Positions 34,687 through 42,899 of a stretch of 64,000 nucleotides of DNA are shown here, piece by piece. Position 1 is the first letter of the stretch. Each line of letters starts with the position of its first letter. Source of the DNA: Amphibacillus jilinensis Y1 (GTDB taxonomy: Bacteria; Bacillota; Bacilli; Bacillales; Amphibacillaceae). The DNA lies in NCBI RefSeq assembly GCF_000306965.1, contig NZ_JH976435.1, positions 1 through 64,000 on the forward strand, read 5' to 3'. Made by a program: the position numbers and the translations under genes. The notes beneath the pieces were generated by a model. The model did not search any database and was not told where the DNA came from. It worked only from the letters and a program-made list of their open reading frames with translations.

Positions 34687-35419
34687 GTTGTTCTGCCTCC
34701 AATTCTTCACGCACCCGGACACACATTTCGTGAAAGGCGATTTCGCTTCTAATATGGTGATCACCAAAACAAGGATTATCAAGGATGGATTTAATTCGAC
34801 CAGATTTCGGTGTCATTATCATAATGCGTTTTCCTAGAAATACCGCTTCTTCAATATTATGTGTAACGAAAACAACAGAAAGTGAACGTTTCTTATAAAG
34901 GTCTAGAATAACCCCCTGTAATTCTTCTCTTACAATCGTATCTAGTGAAGAAAACGGCTCATCCATAAGCAAGAGATCAGGATTTGTCGCTAATGCGCGT
35001 GCAATCGCAACGCGTTGCTGTTGCCCCCCACTCAGTTGTATCGGATAGCGATGACACTGTTCTTTTATATGTAACTGCTCTAATACATCGTTCACACGTT
35101 TTTTTATCTTACTTTTGTCCTCATGACGTAAAGTTAAACCGAGGGCTGCATTTTGAAAAACGGTTTTCCAAGGGAACAATCCATATTCTTGTAAGATCAC
35201 ACCTGTTTGCCTTCTTGGTTTATTAATTATTTCACCTTTAATATGTATATTACCTTGGTAAGGCTTTAGTAAGCCGGCTAAACAATATAATAATGTACTT
35301 TTACCGCACCCTGAAGGACCAATGATCGCCAATGTCTCTTTTGGCTTGAGGGTTAAGTCAATATTATTTAGGATCGTATTTTGTTGGTATTTTACGGAAA
35401 GACTTTGAACTTCAATCAT
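34667..35419 (-). CDS. ABC transporter ATP-binding protein (SsuB/TauB/ThiZ-type)
   Basis: This 250-residue ATPase has Walker A (GPSGCGKST, about residues 34-42), the Q-loop (ILQEYGLFPW), signature [15 protein letters not shown], Walker B (LLLMDEPFSSLD) and the H-loop (VTHNIEEA). It belongs to the nitrate/sulfonate/taurine/thiamin-precursor branch. It is the first gene of a two-gene unit with the permease. The usual third component, a secreted binding protein, is absent from either side. Confidence 0.9.
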   Translation of the reverse strand: MIEVQSLSVKYQQNTILNNIDLTLKPKETLAIIGPSGCGKSTLLYCLAGLLKPYQGNIHIKGEIINKPRRQTGVILQEYGLFPWKTVFQNAALGLTLRHEDKSKIKKRVNDVLEQLHIKEQCHRYPIQLSGGQQQRVAIARALATNPDLLLMDEPFSSLDTIVREELQGVILDLYKKRSLSVVFVTHNIEEAVFLGKRIMIMTPKSGRIKSILDNPCFGDHHIRSEIAFHEMCVRVREELEAEQHDQSTC

Positions 35420-35544
35420 AGTAACCTCTCATTCTTTATCCTCAAATTCATTCTACTCGTCTTTTAGTTAAATAATGATATAACGCTTCTATCAGTTTAT
35501 AGTAAACAGTAAATAACATCAATGTGAAAAAACGAACAATTTTA

Positions 35545-35711
35545 TGAACGCTTAATCGCAGGTAAGCGTCCATAAAACACCCGCCTCAAAATAGTGAGCA
35601 GAACTCATCTATTTAGGCGGGAGCTAACGGACGCTCATGCGCTGATTCACATAACGGGCAATTAGTGGGCGAAGAATGAAAACGTCCACTGCTTGAAGAG
35701 GCGTTTTATCG
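35545..35711 (+). repeat. Two-hairpin dispersed repeat, full copy
   Basis: The first hairpin is almost perfect: AGCGTCC / GGACGCT, CCCGCCT / AGGCGGG, AAATAG / CTATTT, TGAG / CTCA. The right end GAGGCGTTTTATCG contains the stop codon of the minus-strand metA. Confidence 0.85.
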
Positions 35712-36620
35712 TTCAGTCCATTTAAAGGGTGTTTCTTGATAAACGAAGTAGTTTAGCCAATTAGAAAAAAGTAAATAGGCTTCTGATCGCCAACGATTTT
35801 TTGGAGGGTTATTGCTGTCGTTGTCTGGAAAATAGTCGGTAGGCATGTGAATATCATGTCCTTTGGCTAAGTCACGTTGATACTCTCGTGCTAATGTATC
35901 TGCATCATATTCAATATGTCCTGTGATCATGACATGTTTTTCATCTCTAGAGACAATCAAAAAGGGTCCTGCTTGATCAGAGTGATCAAGGATGAGCAGA
36001 TTTGGTTCATTTTCAATAGCTTGATAATCTATATCGGTGTATCGAGAGTGCGGAGCGATAAACTCATCATCGATTCCGCGGACCAGTTTGTGAGTGGGTT
36101 CAATTAATTGATGTGAGAAAACACCGCTTATTTTATTAGCACGTGTTGATTTTCCAATTCCATAATGATGATACAAGGCAGCTTGTGCGCCCCAACAAAT
36201 GTGGATAGTTGATGTTACATTTTCCACGGACCAGTCCATAATTTCTGTTATCTCTTCCCAATAATCGACGTGTTCAAAATCAAACTTTTCGACAGGTGCC
36301 CCGGTTACAATCATCCCATCATAACGATCACGTTTTACATCGGAAAAAGTAAGATAGAATTGCTCTAAATGGGATTTGGGTACGTTTTTCGATTGATAAC
36401 TTTCCGTATGAATAAAATCAACATGTACTTGCAGTGGGGAGTTACTTAACAAACGCAAAATTTGCGTCTCTGTTCGCTCCTTTTCGGGCATTAAATTAAG
36501 CACCAAAATTTTTAAAGGTCTAATATCTTGAGTAGTCGCCCGTTCAGTTTCCATTAAAAAAATGTTTTCTTTCTCTAATATGGAACGTGCAGGTAATGCT
36601 TTCGGTATGTTAATAGGCAT
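35706..36620 (-). CDS. metAA: Homoserine O-acetyltransferase of the MetA family
   Basis: This 304-residue enzyme acylates homoserine, the first committed step of methionine synthesis. The catalytic cysteine is C142 ([15 protein letters not shown]), and the His and Glu of the triad lie in MITGHIEYD. Position 111 is glutamate ([16 protein letters not shown]); in this family Glu at 111 marks acetyl-CoA users and Gly marks succinyl-CoA users, so it should be an acetyltransferase despite its similarity to E. coli MetA. GGGGGG lies before the ATG. No SAM riboswitch or T-box was seen upstream. The stop lies in a dispersed repeat. Confidence 0.93.
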   Translation of the reverse strand: MPINIPKALPARSILEKENIFLMETERATTQDIRPLKILVLNLMPEKERTETQILRLLSNSPLQVHVDFIHTESYQSKNVPKSHLEQFYLTFSDVKRDRYDGMIVTGAPVEKFDFEHVDYWEEITEIMDWSVENVTSTIHICWGAQAALYHHYGIGKSTRANKISGVFSHQLIEPTHKLVRGIDDEFIAPHSRYTDIDYQAIENEPNLLILDHSDQAGPFLIVSRDEKHVMITGHIEYDADTLAREYQRDLAKGHDIHMPTDYFPDNDSNNPPKNRWRSEAYLLFSNWLNYFVYQETPFKWTER

Positions 36621-36763
36621 GTGTCACGATCCCCCCAGTGTTTATGATCTTATCTTCATGTTACCGTACATTATAGCTTGCTTTTCCTTGTCCGGCAATA
36701 AAAAATTGATAATTCAGACAGTTGATTGGTGCCACTAACGTTTAAAGACAAATTCCGATTCAA

Positions 36764-36901
36764 TTACTTTAACTGATCTGAGAGGGAAACGATTGATTCA
36801 ATTAAAGTATTCAGCTTTGTCTCAATACGGTGTAATAAATAGAAAGTCACAGCAATTGGAAAGCCAAGTTCAGTTAATAAAGTTAACCATTGTTCTGCCA
36901 T
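36764..36901 (-). CDS. YvrJ-family small membrane protein, 45 aa
   Basis: The product MAEQWLTLLTELGFPIAVTF... has one hydrophobic helix followed by an amphipathic helix (HRIETKLNTLIESIVSLSDQL), the standard YvrJ layout. The role of this family is unknown. AAAGGAG lies eight bases before the ATG. DUF1659 and DUF2922 genes lie upstream on the same strand; these three small genes often occur together in bacilli. The gene was found by reading the gap. Confidence 0.85.
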   Translation of the reverse strand: MAEQWLTLLTELGFPIAVTFYLLHRIETKLNTLIESIVSLSDQLK

Positions 36902-37113
36902 TGTTAAGCTCCTTTCGTTTCAGAATAAGGGAGGGGGCTATAAAGTAATAAAAAAGTTGACATTCAAAGGTGAATATTATTTTTCGAGTTTATCCACAAT
37001 CATAAAGTAGACATCTTCAACATGTAGTGTCTTCTTACATCTGGGCAAGGGATCGAAGCTATAAAACTCAGTTCAGCTGAACACTATGACACAATGTAAC
37101 GCGGCTAATCAAC

Positions 37114-37153
37114 TATTCCCCTGTGTGTTTAAGAACATTACACACAGGGGAAC
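37114..37153 (-). terminator. Terminator after the DUF1659-DUF2922 pair
   Basis: TTCCCCTGTGTGT pairs with ACACACAGGGGAA around an 11-base loop. It separates the pair from the yvrJ-type gene, which probably has its own promoter. The stretch 37154-37310 holds nothing else recognisable. Confidence 0.75.
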
Positions 37154-37310
37154 TTCAGCATCTAGGGATTGAACAGGGTACAGATTAATCGTCACTCATA
37201 CATGAATCAAATCAACGTTTAATATCGTGGTGCCCCTGTTTATTCCCTGCGTTCACGTAGATTCTTCGCTATCACTTGTGTTCTATTTTGATAGTCTATA
37301 CCTCAACCGC

Positions 37311-37523
37311 TTACCATTCGATATCCTCAACATAACGCTCGACAATGCGCGCACTGTGTTTTTCTTCTAAAGCACCTCCAGTGGTAAAGAAGACATTCGA
37401 TGCTAGGATTTGATCCATTACATCTCTAACTTGCTCAGAATCAATTGGGTCAATCGGATCTTCTAGTGTAAAGGTTATGACACGGTTCTCTTGATTTAAA
37501 AATTTAAGCTCTAATGTTTGCAA
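37311..37523 (-). CDS. DUF2922-family protein (70 aa)
   Basis: This short protein (LQTLELKFLNQENRVITFTLEDPIDPIDSEQVRDVMDQIL) carries the DUF2922 pattern: alternating strands, then a helix, then a GGALEEKHSARIVERYVED end. The start is TTG 37523 with GGAGGTG upstream; the frame extends further back to 37580 but overlaps that ribosome site and the preceding gene. Function unknown. It is encoded 31 bases after the DUF1659 gene. Confidence 0.82.
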   Translation of the reverse strand: MQTLELKFLNQENRVITFTLEDPIDPIDSEQVRDVMDQILASNVFFTTGGALEEKHSARIVERYVEDIEW

Positions 37524-37554
37524 AATTAACACCTCCTTCCATTGATTGAACGCA

Positions 37555-37779
37555 CTAATCAGATAGTAAAACAACATCATTACGACGTGCGGCTTCTAAT
37601 CTGTGTGATTGCAATGAAGCAAAAGCTTGAGCAATGTCTAATAATTGTTCGTTTGTAGCATCTGGACTCACATTATTAAACGATTTTGTTTTTGTCATGT
37701 TCTCTTCACTCGAAGAATCATTCGTACTCACTGCTAAAATGAGTTGAAGTCGAGAATTTATCGTTTCAAAGCTGTTCAT
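37555..37779 (-). CDS. DUF1659-family protein (74 aa)
   Basis: The 74 residues have the DUF1659 order: an N-terminal strand (RLQLILAVST), TKTKSFNNVSPDATNEQLLDIAQAFASLQSH, and a C-terminal RRNDVVLLS. AAAGGAGG lies seven bases before the ATG. It heads the DUF1659-DUF2922 pair. Function unknown. Confidence 0.85.
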   Translation of the reverse strand: MNSFETINSRLQLILAVSTNDSSSEENMTKTKSFNNVSPDATNEQLLDIAQAFASLQSHRLEAARRNDVVLLSD

Positions 37780-37856
37780 GTAATCACCTCCTTTCTATCT
37801 TTATTATCGCTAGTACAACTAGAAAGCGGGCTTGTCTGTGTAAAGAAATATTAATA

Positions 37857-37917
37857 TTATGACAGGTTATCGTCAGTAAAACTGCTGCTTCAAAATAGAG
37901 ACGTTTCATTTTATTGT
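37857..37917 (+). repeat. Two-hairpin dispersed repeat, miniature copy
   Basis: The left part TTATGACAGGTTATCGTCAG...TTCAAAATAGAGA joins directly to the right end CGTTTCATTTTATTG. The rest of the first hairpin and the second hairpin are lost. Confidence 0.7.
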
Positions 37918-37986
37918 GTAAAAACATGAAAGTATGAATTGTGCTATACTAGCAGAGACATAAAGATATAAAAGGGGGCAAAGGTT

Positions 37987-38766
37987 GTGTGTCAACAATC
38001 GATTGTTTTTTTTGATATTGATGGAACCTTACTTGATCATGATAAAAAATTACCAAGCTCAACGAAACAAGCGGTAAAACAAGTGAAAGAGGCTGGTCAC
38101 ATTGTTGCCATCGCCACTGGCAGAGCACCATTTATGTACGAGTCACTAAGAAAAGAATTAGATATCCATACATTTGTGAGTTACAATGGCTCTTATGTCG
38201 TCGTTGAGGATGAAGTGGTGTTTACTAATCCTCTAGATCAGAAGGCGTTAATAGCATTGACTGCAGAGGGGTTAAGAAATAATCACCCAATTGTTTTTAT
38301 GGATGAACAAGATATGAAGGCAAATGTACCCGATCACGACTATATTAATGAAAGTATTGAGTCGTTAAAGATTGATTGTTTTCCTAGTCACGATCCACAT
38401 TATTATAAAGATCGCGCATTGTATCAATCGTTGTTTTTCTGTGCTGAAGGTGAAGAACAGGCTTATCAAGAGAAATACCCAACGTTTGAATTTGTGCGTT
38501 GGCATCCATTGTCTGTTGACATTCTACCTAAAGGTGGTTCAAAGGCAAAAGGAATTGAACAAGCTGTTAAGGCGTTGCAAATAGCAGATGAGAACGTCTA
38601 TGCATTTGGTGATGGTTTAAATGATTTAGAAATGTTACAAACGGTAGTTAATAGTGTAGCAATGGGGAATGGTGAAGAAGAAGTTAAGGCAGTAGCCAAG
38701 CATGTTACTAAAGATGTTGCAGAAGATGGTCTGTTCCATGGCTTGAAAATGGTCGGACTAATATAA
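37987..38766 (+). CDS. HAD-superfamily Cof-type phosphatase (YkrA-like)
   Basis: The 259-residue protein shows VFFDIDGTLLD (nucleophile Asp near residue 10), VAIATGRAPF (motif II), a lysine in LPKGGSKAKGIE and AFGDGLNDLEML (motif IV), with a type IIB cap between. It should dephosphorylate a small phosphorylated metabolite. It starts with GTG 37987 after AAAGGGGG. It is a paralogue of the gene at 19489 but clearly different in sequence. A strong terminator follows. Confidence 0.85.
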   Translation: MCQQSIVFFDIDGTLLDHDKKLPSSTKQAVKQVKEAGHIVAIATGRAPFMYESLRKELDIHTFVSYNGSYVVVEDEVVFTNPLDQKALIALTAEGLRNNHPIVFMDEQDMKANVPDHDYINESIESLKIDCFPSHDPHYYKDRALYQSLFFCAEGEEQAYQEKYPTFEFVRWHPLSVDILPKGGSKAKGIEQAVKALQIADENVYAFGDGLNDLEMLQTVVNSVAMGNGEEEVKAVAKHVTKDVAEDGLFHGLKMVGLI

Positions 38767-38791
38767 GAACAGGCTTAGGTTAATGGAGTTG

Positions 38792-38850
38792 CCTCCTATC
38801 ACGCATGTAGACATGTTGTTTTTCTACATATGTGATGGGGGGCTTTTTTA
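38792..38850 (+). terminator. Terminator after the HAD gene
   Basis: GCCTCCTATCAC...ATGTAGA pairs with TCTACATATGTGATGGGGGGC, followed by TTTTTT. Confidence 0.85.
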
Positions 38851-38922
38851 CGTTGCTAATTTATGTGAATTTATTCACTAAATGTTCACACTTTTCTTAA
38901 GGTTATTCTGCTATAATCGATA

Positions 38923-38939
38923 TTGATAATCATTATCAA
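38923..38939 (+). promoter_or_regulatory. Fur box and promoter of the feo operon
   Basis: TTGATAATCATTATCAA contains the Bacillus Fur consensus TGATAATNATTATCA without mismatch. A TATAAT box lies just upstream (38912-38917), so Fur would block transcription when iron is plentiful. Confidence 0.88.
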
Positions 38940-38971
38940 CAGAGAGGATAAACTAGAAAGGAGTAAGGCGT

Positions 38972-39202
38972 GTGAAATTACCAAATTGTCAAAGGGGTAA
39001 GAACTTTAGAATTATTAATCTACCTCATGATCAAATGTTAAGTATTTTTAGTATTGCCTCTGGTTCAATTATAAAAGTTTTGGCAAAACAACCTTTTAAA
39101 GGGCCTGTCTTATTACAAATCAATCGCCGTAAAGTGGCGATTGGTTATGATATTGCAAAGCAAATTATCGTGGAGGAAGTGGTCGGATTTGGTCTGTCAT
39201 AA
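38972..39202 (+). CDS. feoA: FeoA, ferrous iron transport accessory protein
   Basis: The 76-residue SH3-like protein has FeoA features: KNFRIINLPHDQMLSIFSIASGSIIKVLAK, then GPVLLQINRRKVAIGYDIAKQIIVEEV. FeoA acts at the cytoplasmic side of FeoB. The start is GTG 38972 with AAAGGAG upstream, 32 bases after the Fur box. It is the first gene of a six-gene run. Confidence 0.9.
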   Translation: MKLPNCQRGKNFRIINLPHDQMLSIFSIASGSIIKVLAKQPFKGPVLLQINRRKVAIGYDIAKQIIVEEVVGFGLS

Positions 39203-40925
39203 TCATAATAACACTGTAATAGAAGGTCGAGACCATACGATATATTTAGTAGGTAGTCCTAATGTAGGTAAAAGTGTTGTTTTCTCTAAACTCACCGGTC
39301 ATCATGTCATTTCTGCTAATTATAGCGGTACAACGATCGATATTATGTCTGGGGAATTACGTTTAGGAGCAGAGACCTGGCAAGTTATTGATCTGCCAGG
39401 TATATATTCACTCAATGCAAGTTCTGAAGCTGAATCTGTAACGGCTCGTGCTTTAACTAATGATGGTGTCATAATTTGTGTGCTCGATGCTTCTCATTTA
39501 TCTCGAGATCTTCAGCTAGCATTTGATATTCAAAACTACCATAAACCTGTTATGTACCTACTTAATTTAGTAGATGTTGCCGAACGTCAAGGAATAACAA
39601 TTGAAGAGGAGAAATTAAGCCGCTTATTAGGGGCGCCAGTCATTCCAACCGTTGCCACTAAGAACATAGGCATTGAAGAAATCAAAAAAACTATACCCCA
39701 TCTGAGTCATGAGGCTAGCCAGAAAGATAAAAAATTAAGAGGTCAATCTGATCAATTGATTGAAAACATTATTCAAGAAGTGGAGAGTTATACGCCCCAT
39801 CCACCGGCTTATTTAGATCGGATTGGAGATTTGTTAATAAAGCCCTTTCCTGGACTTATTTTTGCTGTTTTAATTTTATTGATCGCACTTGCTGTGGTCG
39901 TTGGTGGGGGCAAGGGGTTAAGGGCATTAATATTACTACCACTCATCAACGATTGGATTATACCATTTATAACGAACATAGTGGACTTGGTTGTAGATCA
40001 AGGTGTTATTCATCGCTTGTTAGTCGGGGAATTTGGCATATTAGTAAAAGGGATAGAGTGGCCATTTGCACTTATTTTTCCATATGTTTTATTGTTTTAT
40101 TTCGTATTGTCCTTTCTTGAAGATAGTGGTTACTTACCTCGACTTGCCATTCTAGTCGAAGGTTTATTAAGTAAAATTGGTTTGCCTGGTCAGAATATTG
40201 TGCCATTTATTATGGGTTATGGTTGTGCGGTTCCTGCGATTTTAGGAACAAGAGCAGCAACGAGTTATAAGCAACGACTTATTGTGACATCTTTAATTTC
40301 TATTGGTGTACCTTGTACTGCTCAAACAGGTGCTTTTATTGCATTGTTAGGTGATCAATCGATGTTGGCTTTAGGGTTTGTATTTGGTTTATCGATTCTA
40401 GTTGTTTGCCTAGCTGGTATCCTGCTTAACCATATTATTCCTGGAGAAAAAGAGGCTGTTATTATTGAAGTTCCGCCGTTATTATTGCCTGACCGTTCTG
40501 CCATCTTTAAAAAAATAGCCTTTCGATTAAAACATTTCTTAGTTGAAGCAGAGATTCCGATGATGCTTGGTATTTTATTAGCTGCTGTAATTGTGGAAAC
40601 GGGTTTAATAAATTGGCTAGGTCATGCTTTGGAACCTGTTATTGTTCATTGGCTTGGTTTACCGAAGGAAGCAAGTTTAACACTTATATTAGGTATTATT
40701 CGTAGGGAGCTTGCGGTCATGCCTCTACTAGATATGCAACTAACAACATTACAACTAATAACAGGGGCTGTCGTTGCGTTATTTTACATCCCTTGTCTAT
40801 CTGTATTTATTGTTATCGTAAAGGAATTTCGGCTTAAAATTGCAAGCTATCTATTAATCGGTACAACACTATTTGCTATCTTTATGGGTGGAATAGTTTA
40901 TCAAATAGGTCAATGGTTGCCATAA
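39189..40925 (+). CDS. feoB: FeoB, ferrous iron transporter
   Basis: The protein (about 578 residues) has an N-terminal G domain (G1 GSPNVGKSVVFSKLTG, G3 DLPGIYSL, G4-like NLVD). A helical linker and about eight membrane helices follow, with the two Gate motifs: PFIMGYGCAVPAILGTRA with cysteine, and SIGVPCTAQTGAF. It imports Fe2+. It is shorter than E. coli FeoB (773) because the cytoplasmic C-terminal part is missing. TTG 39189 is the likely start (GGAGG 12 bases before, overlap of 14 bases with feoA); the longer frame from 39141 lies inside feoA. The Fur box upstream fits. Confidence 0.92.
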   Translation: MVCHNHNNTVIEGRDHTIYLVGSPNVGKSVVFSKLTGHHVISANYSGTTIDIMSGELRLGAETWQVIDLPGIYSLNASSEAESVTARALTNDGVIICVLDASHLSRDLQLAFDIQNYHKPVMYLLNLVDVAERQGITIEEEKLSRLLGAPVIPTVATKNIGIEEIKKTIPHLSHEASQKDKKLRGQSDQLIENIIQEVESYTPHPPAYLDRIGDLLIKPFPGLIFAVLILLIALAVVVGGGKGLRALILLPLINDWIIPFITNIVDLVVDQGVIHRLLVGEFGILVKGIEWPFALIFPYVLLFYFVLSFLEDSGYLPRLAILVEGLLSKIGLPGQNIVPFIMGYGCAVPAILGTRAATSYKQRLIVTSLISIGVPCTAQTGAFIALLGDQSMLALGFVFGLSILVVCLAGILLNHIIPGEKEAVIIEVPPLLLPDRSAIFKKIAFRLKHFLVEAEIPMMLGILLAAVIVETGLINWLGHALEPVIVHWLGLPKEASLTLILGIIRRELAVMPLLDMQLTTLQLITGAVVALFYIPCLSVFIVIVKEFRLKIASYLLIGTTLFAIFMGGIVYQIGQWLP

Positions 40926-40945
40926 AGGGAAAGAAGGGCGTTTAG

Positions 40946-41440
40946 ATGCGAAGTTATTTAACTAAAAAAATAGAGGGTTTAACAGCTAAAACAGGGATTG
41001 GTTGGTTACTTTTCAAGGTATATTATACTCGAAAAGTAATGCGAGAAATTAACTGTGCAAACATATGTGAAAAGGATCACGTATTATGCGTTGGTGGTGG
41101 GGCGATTCCTTGTACTGCTATTTTAATCGCACAACAAACCAATGCGAATGTGACGGTGGTTGATCATGATTCAGTTATGATTCGCTTAGCTCAGTCATTT
41201 GTTAAGAGGTTGGGTATTTTAAATTCTATCCAATTTATTCATGCGAATGGGGAGACGTTTTGCTATCAACCCTACTCAGTTATTCATGTTGCAAGGCAGG
41301 TTGATCCACAGGAAGAAGTCATAACAGGGATAAGTAAAACAGCTTGTGAACAAACACGGATCATTATTCGAACAGCCAACTTGTCATACGTAAGAAACAA
41401 CCAAGAACAGCATGGCCCCTTTGAGGTGCCATTATTATGA
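40946..41440 (+). CDS. Small nicotianamine-synthase-like / SAM-dependent methyltransferase-fold protein
   Basis: The 164-residue protein has a Rossmann nucleotide-binding pattern: VLCVGGGAIPCTAILIAQQTNANVTVVDHDSVMIRLAQ (about residues 50-87), then SIQFIHANGE. The GGGAIPCTAI segment resembles the GSGPLPLTSI motif of nicotianamine synthases more than the usual methyltransferase GxGxG. Nicotianamine-like synthases build metal chelators from SAM by aminobutyryl transfer. The protein is much shorter than known members and may act on another substrate, for example a lipid. It lies 20 bases after feoB and overlaps the next gene by 4 bases. The family call is tentative. Confidence 0.5.
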   Translation: MRSYLTKKIEGLTAKTGIGWLLFKVYYTRKVMREINCANICEKDHVLCVGGGAIPCTAILIAQQTNANVTVVDHDSVMIRLAQSFVKRLGILNSIQFIHANGETFCYQPYSVIHVARQVDPQEEVITGISKTACEQTRIIIRTANLSYVRNNQEQHGPFEVPLL

Positions 41441-42390
41441 CCACAGTTAAAAAACTATTTTTTCTTTTAATCGTAATCAGTGCTTTTTGGCTAGTTATAA
41501 AAAAGCAAGATTTAGAAGTTCCTTTAGACCTTTTGTCTATTCAACAATGGTTTCAGCTTATCGGTCTACAACTTTTAACAATGGCACTTATTCATATTCA
41601 ATGGGCTAGGCTATCAAAGCAAATAGAACTACAAGTAAGTCAATGGCATCTTTTAACTGTTAATATGTTAGGGAATTGTGTAGATTTTTTAACACCTTCA
41701 ATGAAGGCAGGAAGTGAATTAACAAAAGTAGTTTGGCTGAACCAAAATACAACGATCACAAAAGAAAAGGCGACAAGTCTCGTACTTATTCAAAAATCTA
41801 TCAGTATGACTGTTTTTATCCTTATTGCTGCTTACAGTTGTTTTACAGTCAATATAGATATTTTATCTTCTGTGACCCATCATAATGGGCCCCTTTATTT
41901 CACAGGATTGTTGTTCGTTCTAGTTGCTATGGTGATAGTGATTAAAAAATTCAAAAATAAAATAAAGCCGTTTATTGATCAATTGTGCCAACATTTTCGC
42001 AGACTTTTTGCTCGTCCATATTTTATGGTTGAACAGGTGCTCCTATCTGTTGTGGTGTGGCTTATATTTCCATACAAGCTATCCCTTTTATTAGACATCT
42101 ATGATATTAAACTATCGATAAGTGTCATTATAGGTGTAACATTTATCAGTTATACGGTAGGCATGTTGCCGTTATTACCTGGTGGCATCGGTTCCTTTGA
42201 ATCGACACTCGTTCTATTACTTCGATCTTTAGGAATAAGCTATACGATTTCGATAGCTATTGCCTTGCTATTTCGGTTTATCACGTATTGGCTTCAACTC
42301 GTGATCAGTTTGTTATATCTACTTGGAGGGAGGATAGTTAAATGGTATTTAAGCAAAAAATCCCGAATTTCCTCACACTATGTAACCTAA
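41437..42390 (+). CDS. LPG_synthase_TM / YbhN-like (UPF0104) membrane protein, flippase-type
   Basis: The 317-residue protein has about eight membrane helices. It carries the family patterns NMLGNCVDFLTPSMKAGSELTKVVWL (about residues 76-101) and YTVGMLPLLPGGIGSFESTLVLLLRSLG (about residues 233-260), as in the membrane half of MprF and in stand-alone UPF0104 proteins. That module flips aminoacylated or glycosylated lipids across the membrane. No synthetase domain is attached. It overlaps the gene before it by 4 bases and the next by about 50, so it is firmly in the feo operon. The lipid it handles is unknown. Confidence 0.8.
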   Translation: MTTVKKLFFLLIVISAFWLVIKKQDLEVPLDLLSIQQWFQLIGLQLLTMALIHIQWARLSKQIELQVSQWHLLTVNMLGNCVDFLTPSMKAGSELTKVVWLNQNTTITKEKATSLVLIQKSISMTVFILIAAYSCFTVNIDILSSVTHHNGPLYFTGLLFVLVAMVIVIKKFKNKIKPFIDQLCQHFRRLFARPYFMVEQVLLSVVVWLIFPYKLSLLLDIYDIKLSISVIIGVTFISYTVGMLPLLPGGIGSFESTLVLLLRSLGISYTISIAIALLFRFITYWLQLVISLLYLLGGRIVKWYLSKKSRISSHYVT

Positions 42391-42899
42391 CATTGGGTAT
42401 TGTTGCTATTTTTTTTGTATTAGTAGACGCTTGGTTGTTAGCTGTTTTTTGCGTTTTTTTAGCTAGTGTGTGTGATTATAGTGACGGTTATTTAGCTAGA
42501 AAGTGGGAAGTTAGTTCGGCTTTTGGAAAGCAGCTGGATTCATTGGGTGATCTTGTCACATTTGGTGTTGCACCGTGTTTGCTAATTTTTGAACTCTATT
42601 TTACTAATGCTAATTTAGTTGGTTTAATTGGAATCACAAGTTATATAGCAAGTGGTGCTGTTCGTCTAGCTCGTTTCAACCTTCTCGAAACTTGTCCGAT
42701 GTTTATTGGACTTCCGATTACCGCTTGTGGTGTGTTGTTAAGTTTTCTGGCATTCATTTTGTCACAAACAAGTTGGCCTCCTACTATTAATCAACTTATT
42801 TTATTCGGGGCTTTACTTGGAGGTGCTTGGTTAATGACAAGTAAGATTACTTTTAAGAAATGGGGATTGGCACTATATCTATCGGGTGACCAGTCATGA
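42342..42899 (+). CDS. CDP-alcohol phosphatidyltransferase (PssA-like)
   Basis: The 185-residue membrane enzyme carries the full family signature D-x2-D-G-x2-A-R-x8-G-x3-D-x3-D (CDYSDGYLARKW, then GKQLDSLGD, about residues 44-71). The context NFLTLCNLTLGIVAIFFV and GAVRLARFNL is typical of CDP-diacylglycerol-serine phosphatidyltransferase. It joins an alcohol to a CDP-activated lipid at the membrane. ATG 42342 lies about 50 bases inside the previous gene, after GGAGG at 42326. Its placement in a Fur-controlled iron operon is unusual, and the alcohol might not be serine. Confidence 0.85.
   Translation: MVFKQKIPNFLTLCNLTLGIVAIFFVLVDAWLLAVFCVFLASVCDYSDGYLARKWEVSSAFGKQLDSLGDLVTFGVAPCLLIFELYFTNANLVGLIGITSYIASGAVRLARFNLLETCPMFIGLPITACGVLLSFLAFILSQTSWPPTINQLILFGALLGGAWLMTSKITFKKWGLALYLSGDQS

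Noticed and set aside
36621-36763. Possible SAM riboswitch or T-box upstream of metA
   Set aside because: I could find neither the conserved S-box core nor the T-box motif, and the leader is short.
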